Source: Salvia splendens (taxonomy: Eukaryota; Streptophyta; Magnoliopsida; Lamiales; Lamiaceae). From it: DNA of 64,000 nt. Shown here piece after piece: positions 12,008-21,238 of this stretch. A program made the position numbers and the translations under genes. The number at the start of each line of letters is the position of its first letter. Within the stretch, counting starts at the first letter, position 1. The notes below the pieces were generated by a model. It was not told the origin of the DNA and ran no database searches. It worked only from the letters and a program-made list of their open reading frames with translations. The stretch spans positions 33,885,855 through 33,949,854 of the forward strand of contig NC_056047.1 of assembly GCF_004379255.2 (NCBI RefSeq), given 5' to 3'.

Positions 12008-12860
12008 GTGTTGGCTACAGCAGGTACACATACCCATGGGGATCCTGCAACACCCCGCAAGGATACTGAGCAGCACCAAGAATCTAATCTACTCTCCCTT
12101 GGGGAAAGAGAACAAGAAGCCACCTTCTGGAAACGAGTACAAAAAGATCCCTCACCTTGGGCAGCGAGAGCCAAGGCGTTGTGTGGCTCAACCCCTAAGA
12201 TCTCAGTCAAGGACCTTACACTAAACAGAGTCAAGGATATTTACACTTCCACTGAGTTGATAAAACTGAAGGAGTCTAACTTGAAGCCGGTTTTCTCTGC
12301 CTGGCTGGATGATTTGCCGGACGTTTTCCCGGAAAGGACGTTGTTCAAACTCTTGCTCGACGATGGCCATGCGAAGTCTCAATAATTATCATAGTCGGGG
12401 ATGGATCTTTTTCCAGTTCCCGTCGCTACAAATGCTACGCTTGACTCTATATCAAGGGCCATATGCTATCTTCGGGATACCCATTTTGCTCGAACCGGTG
12501 GAGGAAAACTTCTCCTTCTCCAAACAATTTGAGGTCACCATGCCGGTCTGGATTCGTCTACCGGATCTACAACCATGACTCTAGAATAAAGTGATCATTT
12601 AAAAAATAGCCTCGACAGTGGGGGAACCTATTGCAGTGGACTAAGCCACTATCAAGTCCAAGTCAGAGTGGATACCTCCATCAAACCAAGAGCTAAGGTC
12701 ATGCTGATGCTCCCTGATGGAAGCTACCATAGCCAGAGGATTATTAGGGAGGTTCATCCCAAATTCTGTCGTAAGTGCAACTCTTTTGGGCACCTTACTT
12801 TACTTGTGACTGTCTAGGTGTGAAACCTAGGGGCAGGCAACAAGCACACGGTGGAGGCCC
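12008..12860 (+). pseudogene. LINE-like ORF1 fossil (DUF4283 plus zinc knuckle)
   Basis: The first frame (12008-12385) gives an N-terminal region. A second frame (12309-12578) continues with GWIFFQFPS, GPYAIFGIPILL and MPVWIRLPDL, the hallmark order of the DUF4283 domain in plant L1-type LINE ORF1 proteins. Further on, in broken frames, KFCRKCNSFGH marks a CCHC-type zinc knuckle whose last part lies in another frame. Several frameshifts and stops show it is dead. No endonuclease or reverse transcriptase follows: the sequence passes into array-like DNA at about 12870. It could be a 5' fragment of a LINE or a captured ORF1. Confidence 0.68.
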
Positions 12861-12984
12861 CAGGTGCCTGAAGAGAGACCGGTACAAAAATGTCTCCTGA
12901 TGTTATCGGTTTTCTTACCTTGTACGATGATGTACTAGTTTGTCCTAGTTATGGTTTGTCTTTAGACATGTTCCCTCGGGTACG
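12861..12984. other. Transition from the ORF1 fossil to array block 2
   Basis: A short array-like phrase (GAGAGACCGGTACAAAAATG) is followed by about 90 bp of unrelated T-rich sequence before regular repeats resume. Confidence 0.5.
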
Positions 12985-13605
12985 CCTGAGTGACTAATGT
13001 CTCCCGCATCTCTCAGGAGACAGACCAGTACAAAATATCTCCCGACACCTCCCAAGATATGGGCATGTGTTGAGTATCTCTCACTTCTCCCAGGAGACGG
13101 ATATATGCAAAATTTCTCACAACATCCTCCAAGAGATCAGCGGGTGTCCAATGTCTACCGACATTTTTCCAAGGCACGAATGAGTGTTATATGTCTCTAG
13201 GCATTTTCCAGTAACGATAGGTGTAAAACGTCTCCCGATATTTTCGAAGGGAATGTCGTGAGCTCAATGTCTCCCTACATTTTCTAAGGTATGGACGGGA
13301 GCCAAAGGTCTAACCATGTCTCCCGATGAACAGGAGACGACCCTTGGGACCAATGGGACACACGCAAGGACCCTATCACGGGGGACATCTAGACGAGGGC
13401 CAAATATCTCCTGCTTCTCCTAGAAGACAGACGGGTGCAAAATGTCTCCCGACATCTCCCAAGTGACCGGCGGTTCACTAATGTCTCCCTACATTTTCTA
13501 AGGCACGGAAGGGAGCTAAATGTCTTAACATGTCTCCCGACGATTAGGAGACGCCTGTTGGGACCAATGGGACACGCCCAACGACCTTATCAAAGGGGAC
13601 ACATA
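12985..13605 (+). repeat. Tandem array, block 2
   Basis: About 620 bp of the same repeat family as block 1, in the same orientation. It has the anchor phrase near 13190, the TCTCCCG...GGGAGA-type hairpins and the TATCACGGGGGACATCTAGA phrase. It ends in ATCAAAGGGGACACAT, matching the end of block 1. Confidence 0.85.
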
Positions 13606-13825
13606 GTAGTAGGGTTGAGACTTTCTCTCTCTAGGAAAGGCTCTCGCTTCTCTCTAGAATTCCCTACGCCGCCGCTCTTTCTTCCTTAAGATTCCGCCGC
13701 CGAACTGCTGTGTCCCCTTCTTCTTTCCATCCGATTTCATTCTCGTTTTAGGTTTTTGTGTGATCGGACAACAATCCTTTACTTGGCAGCCGACTCTTCA
13801 TCGCCTTCTTCATCCCTGCCCAAGG
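13606..13825 (+). other. Leader-like region downstream of array block 2
   Basis: The first 70 or so bases match the segment after block 1 (TTTCTCTCTCT, GCTCTCGCTTCTCTCTAGAA, CGCCGCCGCTC). After that the two diverge. No open frame of note follows before the chromovirus LTR resumes. Confidence 0.55.
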
Positions 13826-14903
13826 AGTGGGCCACTTTTGTTTTTTTTGTTGTTTGGGCCTTTGTTTGGTTTAAAGATATTGGGCTAATTAATTGAAATG
13901 GGATGATTTGTTAAAGATGGGCTCCATTAATTTGTTGGGCTTTAAAATATTAATTGGAGGTATAAGGTGGGGAAATAAGTCTTGGGCCTTCTAATTAAAT
14001 CTTTTGGCCAATAATTAATTGTGGGAAATTACTTAAGTAATTCTTGATTAAGGTCAAGGATGAATGATATATCTCAAGTCCGAAATAATTAATTCGAAGG
14101 AAAGTAATTGGTGAAAGTGAGTTAAGCGTTTAACCAAAATCTTGGGATTAAATCCTATATCATGGAGGAAAATATGAGGAGTCAACGAAGGAGTTATAAG
14201 CGTAAACGGCCGACCGGTGCCGCACACGACGCCTTGGGCGGCCGCCGAATAATCGAAAATGCACGAAAAACCGAGAAAACGAACTAAAAGACTTTAATTA
14301 GAGTGCATGCATTCTAAATGTTTTCGTTATTAAGATTGATGTGTACTTTAATTGTTTTTCGAAAAGGTGGTTCGCACGCTCGTTAAAGTCGGATCGAGAA
14401 GTTATAAAAGGAAATTTCTAAGCTATTGATGTTGGCTCTATTACTTAAACTCTTTTATTGCAATGATATGTATATGGAGAGATAAGGGTGGTTTAAATGT
14501 TATGTCATGCCGTATTTATGTTTTGAATTGCCTATCTGATTGTCTACTAGGATAATATCCTACTAGACCGTGATGGTTAACGAATTCGGGTGTGACTAGG
14601 GAGTGAGTCCCTACTCAGACTAGTGCACTGATGGGGATCGGGAGCAATCCTTTGTGGTCGGCCGGTCCAGTGATCGAGTTTGTGGCCACATTCTCGTTTC
14701 ACATGATGGTTCAGATATGGTACATGATGGGGGATGATGATGATGATGGGCCGAGCGGCCATGTTTTACGATGGAAATGATTTTAGTGTTTCTCGGCATT
14801 TTTTTTAAAGTAAAAACCCGAGTTTCACTCAATGATGGCTTGACATAACTTTATTGATGAAATGTATTTTGGGCATGAGTTCACTGAGTGCATCAAGTAC
14901 TCA
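13826..14903 (+). mobile_element. Chromovirus 3' LTR, right part (truncated)
   Basis: Homology to the solo LTR resumes at GTGGGCC and continues through the GGCCGACCGG hairpin region (14207-14246) and GGGCATGAGTTCACTGAGTG. It stops at about 14903, missing the last roughly 375 bp present in the solo copy. A copia LTR scrap abuts it. Confidence 0.85.
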
Positions 14904-15022
14904 TGTAAAACATAACAACATTATGACAAAAATAATCTGTTGCATTTATTGGAAAATAACCATTAGAGTTTTACAGTATGCAATCACTCGAAAGGTGATT
15001 TCTAGTATACAAAACCCTAACA
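14903..15022 (-). mobile_element. Copia LTR fragment
   Basis: The reverse complement matches the first 120 or so bases of the copia LTR at 38767, including the segment corresponding to CACTCGAAAGG. Only this end of the LTR is present. Confidence 0.78.
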
Positions 15023-16533
15023 ACAACCCTTGTCAACACCACAACACAATCAGCCTTCCATCAATACAATTTAACATGCATGCCCTATCGTTCCTTTCAT
15101 CGTTCTCTTAAATTACCCATCCCAAACATTCATCAACATAAGGAAAACATGCCATAATATTTCCAACGTGTCACACATAACCACGCCATAAGATACGTTC
15201 CTTAATCACATATGTATCATTTATTCACTCAAAACTTGACAACAAGTATTATTTTAACATGACATAAACCTGGCAGAACTGCGCAGTTGTTTTGTAAAAA
15301 TCATTAAAAATCCATCCGACCTCCGTTGGGGCAGAAATTTTACCACAACACAGTAGACACATCAAATATCATCCAGTTACAATTTTCACATCAAAATCAC
15401 ATCTTTAGGTCGGTCAAATTAAAAACAAAACTCACTGGACGAGAATACAAATTCTGACAGAACTGCGCAGTTAACTTTAAAAATTCATTTAACATTCATC
15501 TTTCGTCAAAAGCGGCTGAAATTTATACAAAACACAGAAGACATCTCAAATATTACTCAGTTAAAAATTAGCACCAAAATACGATCGTTTGGTCAGTCAA
15601 ACACACGTCGGAATCCACTGTTCGCACCACAGTTTTCAGGTTTCACAATTTCGAAATTAGGGTTTCTTCCTCATTTATCCAAACACAATTTTTCATGATT
15701 CCAACACATAATCATGCTTCAAAAAGATCTCACAACCATGTTCTCATATATTCCCATAGTATTTACCAACGAATCATCCACAAACTCATTCATACACATC
15801 AATAAACGCATATAAAAATACTTTCTCATGCAACCATCAATCCCAACCGATTAATTTTTAGATCTACGATTTCTACACTCACTATATTCATGAGAGGTTC
15901 AAAAACTATGGATTCAACGGTAAGAATGAGAAGGATGAATGAAAGTGTACCTTTCTCTTGAAAAACAATCTGTAGAAACAACGAATGGCTCGATTTTTCA
16001 ATGATTCTTGAGTTTCCAACTCCAAAATGAAGCAAGATTGGAGAATTTCTGAAGGATTGGTGGAGAAGGAGTGGGAGAAAGGGAAAAACGTGTGGGAGAG
16101 AGGGGAAGGAGAGAAAAAGGCGTTGAAATAATGGGGCTAGGGTTTGGGTTTTTCCCTTTTTATATTCTAGGATTAATTCCCCACTTAAATAAACAAAAAT
16201 AAAAAATAAAACAAATTGTGGAGTGAAAATAGGGAAAAGGCACGACACTAGGGGATTATTTTAAAAAATATATATTTAAATCCTCAATTAAATAGGAATA
16301 GGATTTAAAATTGTACTTGTATGAAAAGACTCCCATAAAATAGGTAACAAATAAATTAATCCCACAAGTAATTGAAAGGCATATGGACAAAAATTATGTA
16401 GAATAGCATAGGGATAATTTGGTTTGGATTTAAATTGAATAAATATCCCAAAGAAATTAATTAAATCCAAGAAAGAAAGTATTATTCACAATGGATAGGA
16501 GGCCGAAAATTCCAAATAATATGGCTAGAAATA
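15023..16533 (-). mobile_element. Minus-strand LTR X, main part
   Basis: Read on the minus strand, X begins at 34094 with TGTAGCACCCCG, a typical chromovirus-like LTR start. It runs through 33985, 31034-30935 and 16533 down to about 15031. Two later insertions (A and the solo LTR) split it. A minus-strand TATA box (ATATAAAAAGG) lies at about 16158-16168. The LTR holds two imperfect 150-180-bp repeats, each with the palindrome AACTGCGCAGTT (15277-15288, 15461-15472). No coding capacity is seen. The family is inferred from the start motif only. Confidence 0.62.
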
Positions 16534-18031
16534 TGATAAGTCGTATTCTAGGCCTCGGTTACTGGTCAGTATGACAGGTTTAAATGATTATATTTGCAAA
16601 GCAGTTGCTCAAAGTGTGCAGGATAAGTGTTCTGGCCAGTAGGGAAGTTCCGGAGTGTTCGGGTAGAAAAAGCGCCAGCATGGTCTCATACTGATCCGTA
16701 TACGTGCTAAAACGGCTTGAGATGAAGAAGACGGATAGCTGGGACGGATTACCCACAATTAAGGGCAAAGAAGTCAAATTGCAGCGAGGATTTACCCTAA
16801 AATCAAGGGTAGCCTCCCTATAAAAGGTAGCCAAGTTGGAGAGAGAAGAAGCCTTGGATAGACTTCAATTCACCATCATCTTTAGGTAGAGAGTTCTCTC
16901 GGTAATTTCAGTCTTTCAGCCGTGTCCCACTTCTTGCCTCGCCGAGCCATGATCACCTGACGTTCAGAATGTTCCCGAGTTCCAGTCATCGTCCGTTCCA
17001 GTTAGCTAGATCGTAGTTCCAGTCAGAGATTTTATCGCCCGGAGTGGCAAACAATCTTTAAATTGCTTTCGTAGTTTAATTAGTTCTCCGTCTTTACGTT
17101 GGATTTCTGTTACATTTTGGGATTTTGTTGTTTTGAAATGCTTGCTTTGGATATCCGAACGTGTTAATGCTATGAAGTTGATTTCCGCTTCGTTCATTGT
17201 AGTGTTCTTTTCTTTCCTTGTCTAGTTAGCTTAGATCTAAGATTTCTCGGTGTTTTAAGTGCTAAATCTCTAAATTCTGTTACGTAACAAATTTCTTTAG
17301 GATAGGTAAACAAGTACTATTTGATCTGGAAGTAGATCGTTGCATGCAAGGCTTCGTTTTATTTTCTGAATCGATCTTTCATGTTGACCAGCATGCAGAA
17401 GTCCAGTTTCAGCGTTTGATTTCAGATTTGATTTCTTAGTTTTAGATCTGTGTTCGCGAGTTGTTAATCTGCGTTTGCCGGGTTGGATCTGGAATTGTTA
17501 TCTGAGTTTAATTTGTGTTGTTGGAGAAGATGATGTCTACATCCAGATTGGGGACCACCTTACTTTTATTTACTTTTGCTTTCTTTTGTCCTTCACCTCT
17601 GGTTGTACCTGCAGATCTGTCAGCCTAGTCACCACTACCTCCACTACACTCTGAATATTCTGTTTAGCCAAAAAATAGAAATACCGTCCTTTCCAAACAA
17701 TTTCTGTTACACCATGTCCCCTCATTTCCACGTACACAGTTGCATTCCATGATCTGCTCCCCCATCCTAGTCAGTAGGACGCCACCCTTTAATTACTCGC
17801 CTAGGTAGAAACTCAACCCGAGCGTGGTAGCTAACCAACCCTCCAAAACATCACCGCAGTAGTTTAAACGCACCATCTCTGTGGGATTCGACCCTTACCT
17901 CCACTATACTGATCAGTAGAAGTGGGTTGAGGAATCTTTGAAGACGAGGTCTAGGCTTAGTTAGGATCTTTATCCTGCCAGTAGGATATATCCTCACTTG
18001 AACGACACCTACGCACCACGTTACCTCTTCA
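16534..18031 (+). mobile_element. 5' LTR of element A
   Basis: 1498 bp, from TGATAAGTCG to CTCTTCA. Compared base by base with the 3' LTR I find one G/A substitution (16901 against 29800, approximately) and one A missing from an A-run (17670s against 30567). Such near-identity means a very recent insertion. Confidence 0.95.
16819..16827 (+). promoter_or_regulatory. TATA box in the 5' LTR of A
   Basis: TATAAAAGG, conserved at the same place in the 3' LTR (29718-29726), in D (61959-61967), and as TATAAATA in B (40817-40824 and 53718-53725). It most likely starts the genomic transcript. Confidence 0.75.
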
Positions 18032-18033
18032 AA

Positions 18034-18052
18034 TGGCGCCGTTGCCGGGGAT
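18034..18052 (+). other. Primer-binding site, tRNA-Asp
   Basis: TGGCGCCGTTGCCGGGGAT, two bases after the LTR, is complementary to the 3' end of plant tRNA-Asp(GUC). This primer is characteristic of Athila-type elements. Confidence 0.92.
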
Positions 18053-18105
18053 GGATGGCGTTTTAGATACTATTGTGTGTGATACTTTGGCGTAAATATT
18101 GTGTA

Positions 18106-18137
18106 TAATTTTTTCTCTTTTTCTTTTGTTTCAGTTT
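18106..18137 (+). promoter_or_regulatory. Pyrimidine tract plus CAG before gag
   Basis: A T/C-rich run ends in TTTCAG at 18134, three bases before the gag ATG. B, D and E carry the same arrangement at the same distance from the primer site. It looks like a 3' splice site, so a leader intron is possible. The donor is not identified with confidence. Confidence 0.45.
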
Positions 18138-21100
18138 ATGAGAAGCAGTTCGGATCCTAATCCGTGGAAACCGAAGATACTTCAGCGAGGATCCATACTT
18201 GTGACCACTCGTTCTGGCCTGTCAACAACTCTGTCTGACCTAGACACGAGTAGCGACGAAGAACAGTACACCATAGAAGGACCAATTCCCGTGGAGTTGC
18301 CACTGTTGGAAGGCAATCCAGGAATGGCTGCCAACATGGACGAAGATCCAGAGATCGGTACGCTGAATGCGCATACCGAAGGAGAACCACCGCAAGCTAT
18401 CGTGGTCACCCCGGGACAGACTGCTTGTGACGTGAAGCCTCATGTCATAGCGATTCTACCTACATACTGCGGGAAAAGCTATGAAGGGCCGTATGAGTTC
18501 CTTCACGAATTTTGTAAGATTTGTAGAGCGCAGAGAAGACCAGCAGGAGCGACTGAAGATGATTATAGGCTGAAAGCTCTGCCATTTGTGCTCAAGGGGG
18601 AAGCGAACACCTGGTTCATGCGCTTGCCCCCTGACTCTATTGAGACTTGGGCCGACTTCAAGTCAGCATTCCTGGGCGAGTTTTTTCCGTCATCTAAGAC
18701 AAGCGCACTGAAGAGAGAAATAACGAATGTGAAGCAAGGATATGACGAGCCCTTGAGCGACTATTGGGCAAGATACATGGGTCTTTTGGAATCGTGTCCC
18801 AACCATCGCATGGCGGACATTGAAGTACATCATACTTTCTACGAGGGCATGAACGCGGTAACCAAAGACCTGGCCAATTCATCTTCGGGAGGAAGCTTCA
18901 CGCAATTACGGGTCAGCGAAGCAAAGAGAGTCCTAAGGAAGCTACTGAATGCAAAGAAAGAGTATGACCATTCAAGGGAAGGATACAACCGAGAGCGGGC
19001 TGCTGTTGCATCGACTACTGATCAGGAGAACAAGCTGGAGCAGAAAATGGACTTGAAGATGGATGAGCTGAAGAAGTCACTTTTGAGTGCCATCGAGAAG
19101 AGCACTCCACCACCTCTCCCAACTGGAAACTACAAGGGTGCAGAGCAGGGGAATCAAGGGGCCCAATACGAGCATCCGAATGACTTGATCAGTACGGAGC
19201 AAGCTAACGCTGCTGGGTATTTTAACCAGAATGGGAATTGGATCCAGGGGAGACAACGGGACGCACCATGGAGGGACCACCCGAATTTTCGATGGGGAGA
19301 AGGGAACCAAAACCAGAACCAAGGTCAAGGCCAGAACCAATATAACCCTTACCCGAACCAAAACCCTAACCGTGGACCAGCAAACCCAGACTTCCAGCCC
19401 AACTGGTCAGGAAGAAACCAACAAGCCCAAAACCATAACCCACAAAGCTCAAACTCGAACCCTGTTTACGTGCCACCCCATCAGAGAAATTTCCAAAACT
19501 ACCAAAATCAACCAAACCAAGCATCCCAACACCATCAGAACCAGAATCAATTCCAAGCCCAGCACCAGAATCAATATCCTCAAGATCAGTACACTCCTCC
19601 TGCCCAATATAACCAATACCCGCCTAATCAAGGACAGCAAACCTTCCAGAACTATCAACACCAAGGGCCGGGTCATTTCCAAAACTCGAACAGGCCGAGG
19701 AGATCCGTTGAGGACATGATGAGTGAAATGCTAGCATCACAACAGAACATCAAAGGAGAATTGCAAGCCCATAATGAGGTCGTGCAGGGGATGCAAAATG
19801 CCCAGAAAGAACATAAGGCGAACATGGATATGATGAATAGGCAGTTAGCTCAACTGGCCAGTTCGATGGGTGATTTGAAGGGAAATGCAGGAAAACTCCC
19901 ATCTACAGTCCAAATGCTCGAGAAGGCAAATGTGAGTAAGGTCACGTTGAGGTCAGGAACTACTTATGATGCACCTCAACCGAAACAGCCGAGTGAAGGA
20001 TCGAATGGAACGAAGATAGGAGGCGAGACAATTTCAGCTGAGGAAATAGGGAATTTCATGCCTCGAATGCAGGATCCATTCTTCCTGGATGATGCACCAA
20101 GTATAAGAGGTGAACCCGATGCCTTACTGACCAGGAAGGAACCTCCTCAAGAGAAAAATCCCAGAATGGAGGCTCGGACCCAAGAGCTACCAAAGAAAGT
20201 TGCTGAGGAACCCGTAGAAGAGAAAAAAGGGGAGAAACCATTCCCATTCCGATTTGTTACAAAGAGGAAGAAAGAGAACCCGGTCGACTACTTGTCGATT
20301 TTTGGAAGGTTGGACGTCACCATACCATTCCTCCAAGCCGTGAAACTACCCCCGCTCGGAAAATTCATTAAGGATTTCATAGCCGGGAAAGCTCAAAAAG
20401 ATGGACAAATCATGGTGGAAGGGATCGCATCCGCAATTGTGCAAGAGAAACTGCCGCCCAAGAGGGCCGATCCAGGTATGTTCACTTTACCCATAACTAT
20501 AGGGGATGTGAAAGTTGAACATGCGATGTGTGATCTTGGAGCTTCCATTAATGTCATGCCATTATCAATCTATAACCGACTGAAAGGAGTGAGGCTGTCA
20601 AACACTAGGGTGTTGATCCAGCTGGCTGATAGGTCGTGCATAAGCCCTGAGGGAGTTTTAGAGAATGTGTTGGTTAGAGTACAGGAGTTCACATACCCTG
20701 CTGATTTTTATGTGATCAAAATGAGTGAGCATGAAGCGAGAGAGTCTAGTGGAGTCTTGTTAGGGAGACCTTTTTTGAGAACGGCTAAGACAATAGTGGA
20801 CATGGCCGAGGGGACTATTTGCATTGATTTTAATGGTGAGAAGTTTACTTTTGATATAAATGATGCCATGAAGAAACCCATTGATTCTGAAAATCTATGC
20901 TTTGTTGATGTGATTGACCCTCTAGTCCAAGATTTTCTTGAGACCGAACTATTACAGGAAAAACTCCAGGCTTTAGATGCTTGTGATCAGGCCGACGAAG
21001 AAGCTGCTGCGTGGTGTGATTTGATCAGTAGCCAGGGGTTGACCGACGAAGAAATAGAAGGAGCGATCAAGGAATTCTGTCAAAAGTCGGCGTTCATTGG

Positions 21101-21221
21101 AGCCGCAGGGGCCAAGCTTCCAGTCAGTACGGAAGAACCTTCAGGGGAAGACTTAAAGAAAGACGGGGAGGCCCAGAAAAACCCTCTACCGAAGACACAC
21201 TTCCACCCCAAGTCGAGCTAA
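18138..21221 (+). CDS. Gag-protease polyprotein of element A
   Basis: I take the ATG at 18138, because the frame upstream to 18099 has no ATG and is mostly pyrimidine tract. The capsid-like retrotransposon gag domain includes [20 protein letters not shown] and [15 protein letters not shown] roughly 160-residue Asn/Gln/Pro-rich linker follows (bases 19290-19700) where many gag proteins have zinc knuckles; I see no CCHC motif. The aspartic protease lies at about 20480-20830, with the active-site phrase [11 protein letters not shown] and the later [10 protein letters not shown]. The frame ends at 21221, just before the RT. Relative to B and C one base seems missing near 21190, which puts RT in the -1 frame. 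Confidence 0.93.
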   Translation: MRSSSDPNPWKPKILQRGSILVTTRSGLSTTLSDLDTSSDEEQYTIEGPIPVELPLLEGNPGMAANMDEDPEIGTLNAHTEGEPPQAIVVTPGQTACDVKPHVIAILPTYCGKSYEGPYEFLHEFCKICRAQRRPAGATEDDYRLKALPFVLKGEANTWFMRLPPDSIETWADFKSAFLGEFFPSSKTSALKREITNVKQGYDEPLSDYWARYMGLLESCPNHRMADIEVHHTFYEGMNAVTKDLANSSSGGSFTQLRVSEAKRVLRKLLNAKKEYDHSREGYNRERAAVASTTDQENKLEQKMDLKMDELKKSLLSAIEKSTPPPLPTGNYKGAEQGNQGAQYEHPNDLISTEQANAAGYFNQNGNWIQGRQRDAPWRDHPNFRWGEGNQNQNQGQGQNQYNPYPNQNPNRGPANPDFQPNWSGRNQQAQNHNPQSSNSNPVYVPPHQRNFQNYQNQPNQASQHHQNQNQFQAQHQNQYPQDQYTPPAQYNQYPPNQGQQTFQNYQHQGPGHFQNSNRPRRSVEDMMSEMLASQQNIKGELQAHNEVVQGMQNAQKEHKANMDMMNRQLAQLASSMGDLKGNAGKLPSTVQMLEKANVSKVTLRSGTTYDAPQPKQPSEGSNGTKIGGETISAEEIGNFMPRMQDPFFLDDAPSIRGEPDALLTRKEPPQEKNPRMEARTQELPKKVAEEPVEEKKGEKPFPFRFVTKRKKENPVDYLSIFGRLDVTIPFLQAVKLPPLGKFIKDFIAGKAQKDGQIMVEGIASAIVQEKLPPKRADPGMFTLPITIGDVKVEHAMCDLGASINVMPLSIYNRLKGVRLSNTRVLIQLADRSCISPEGVLENVLVRVQEFTYPADFYVIKMSEHEARESSGVLLGRPFLRTAKTIVDMAEGTICIDFNGEKFTFDINDAMKKPIDSENLCFVDVIDPLVQDFLETELLQEKLQALDACDQADEEAAAWCDLISSQGLTDEEIEGAIKEFCQKSAFIGAAGAKLPVSTEEPSGEDLKKDGEAQKNPLPKTHFHPKSS

Positions 21222-21238
21222 AAAAGTTACCATCGAAC

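Noticed and set aside
14733..14752. GAT microsatellite
   Set aside because: Only about five units inside the chromovirus LTR; not worth a separate entry.
17881..17897. tRNA gene suggested by a TTCGA-type motif in Athila-type LTRs
   Set aside because: No cloverleaf, acceptor stem or anticodon arm around it.
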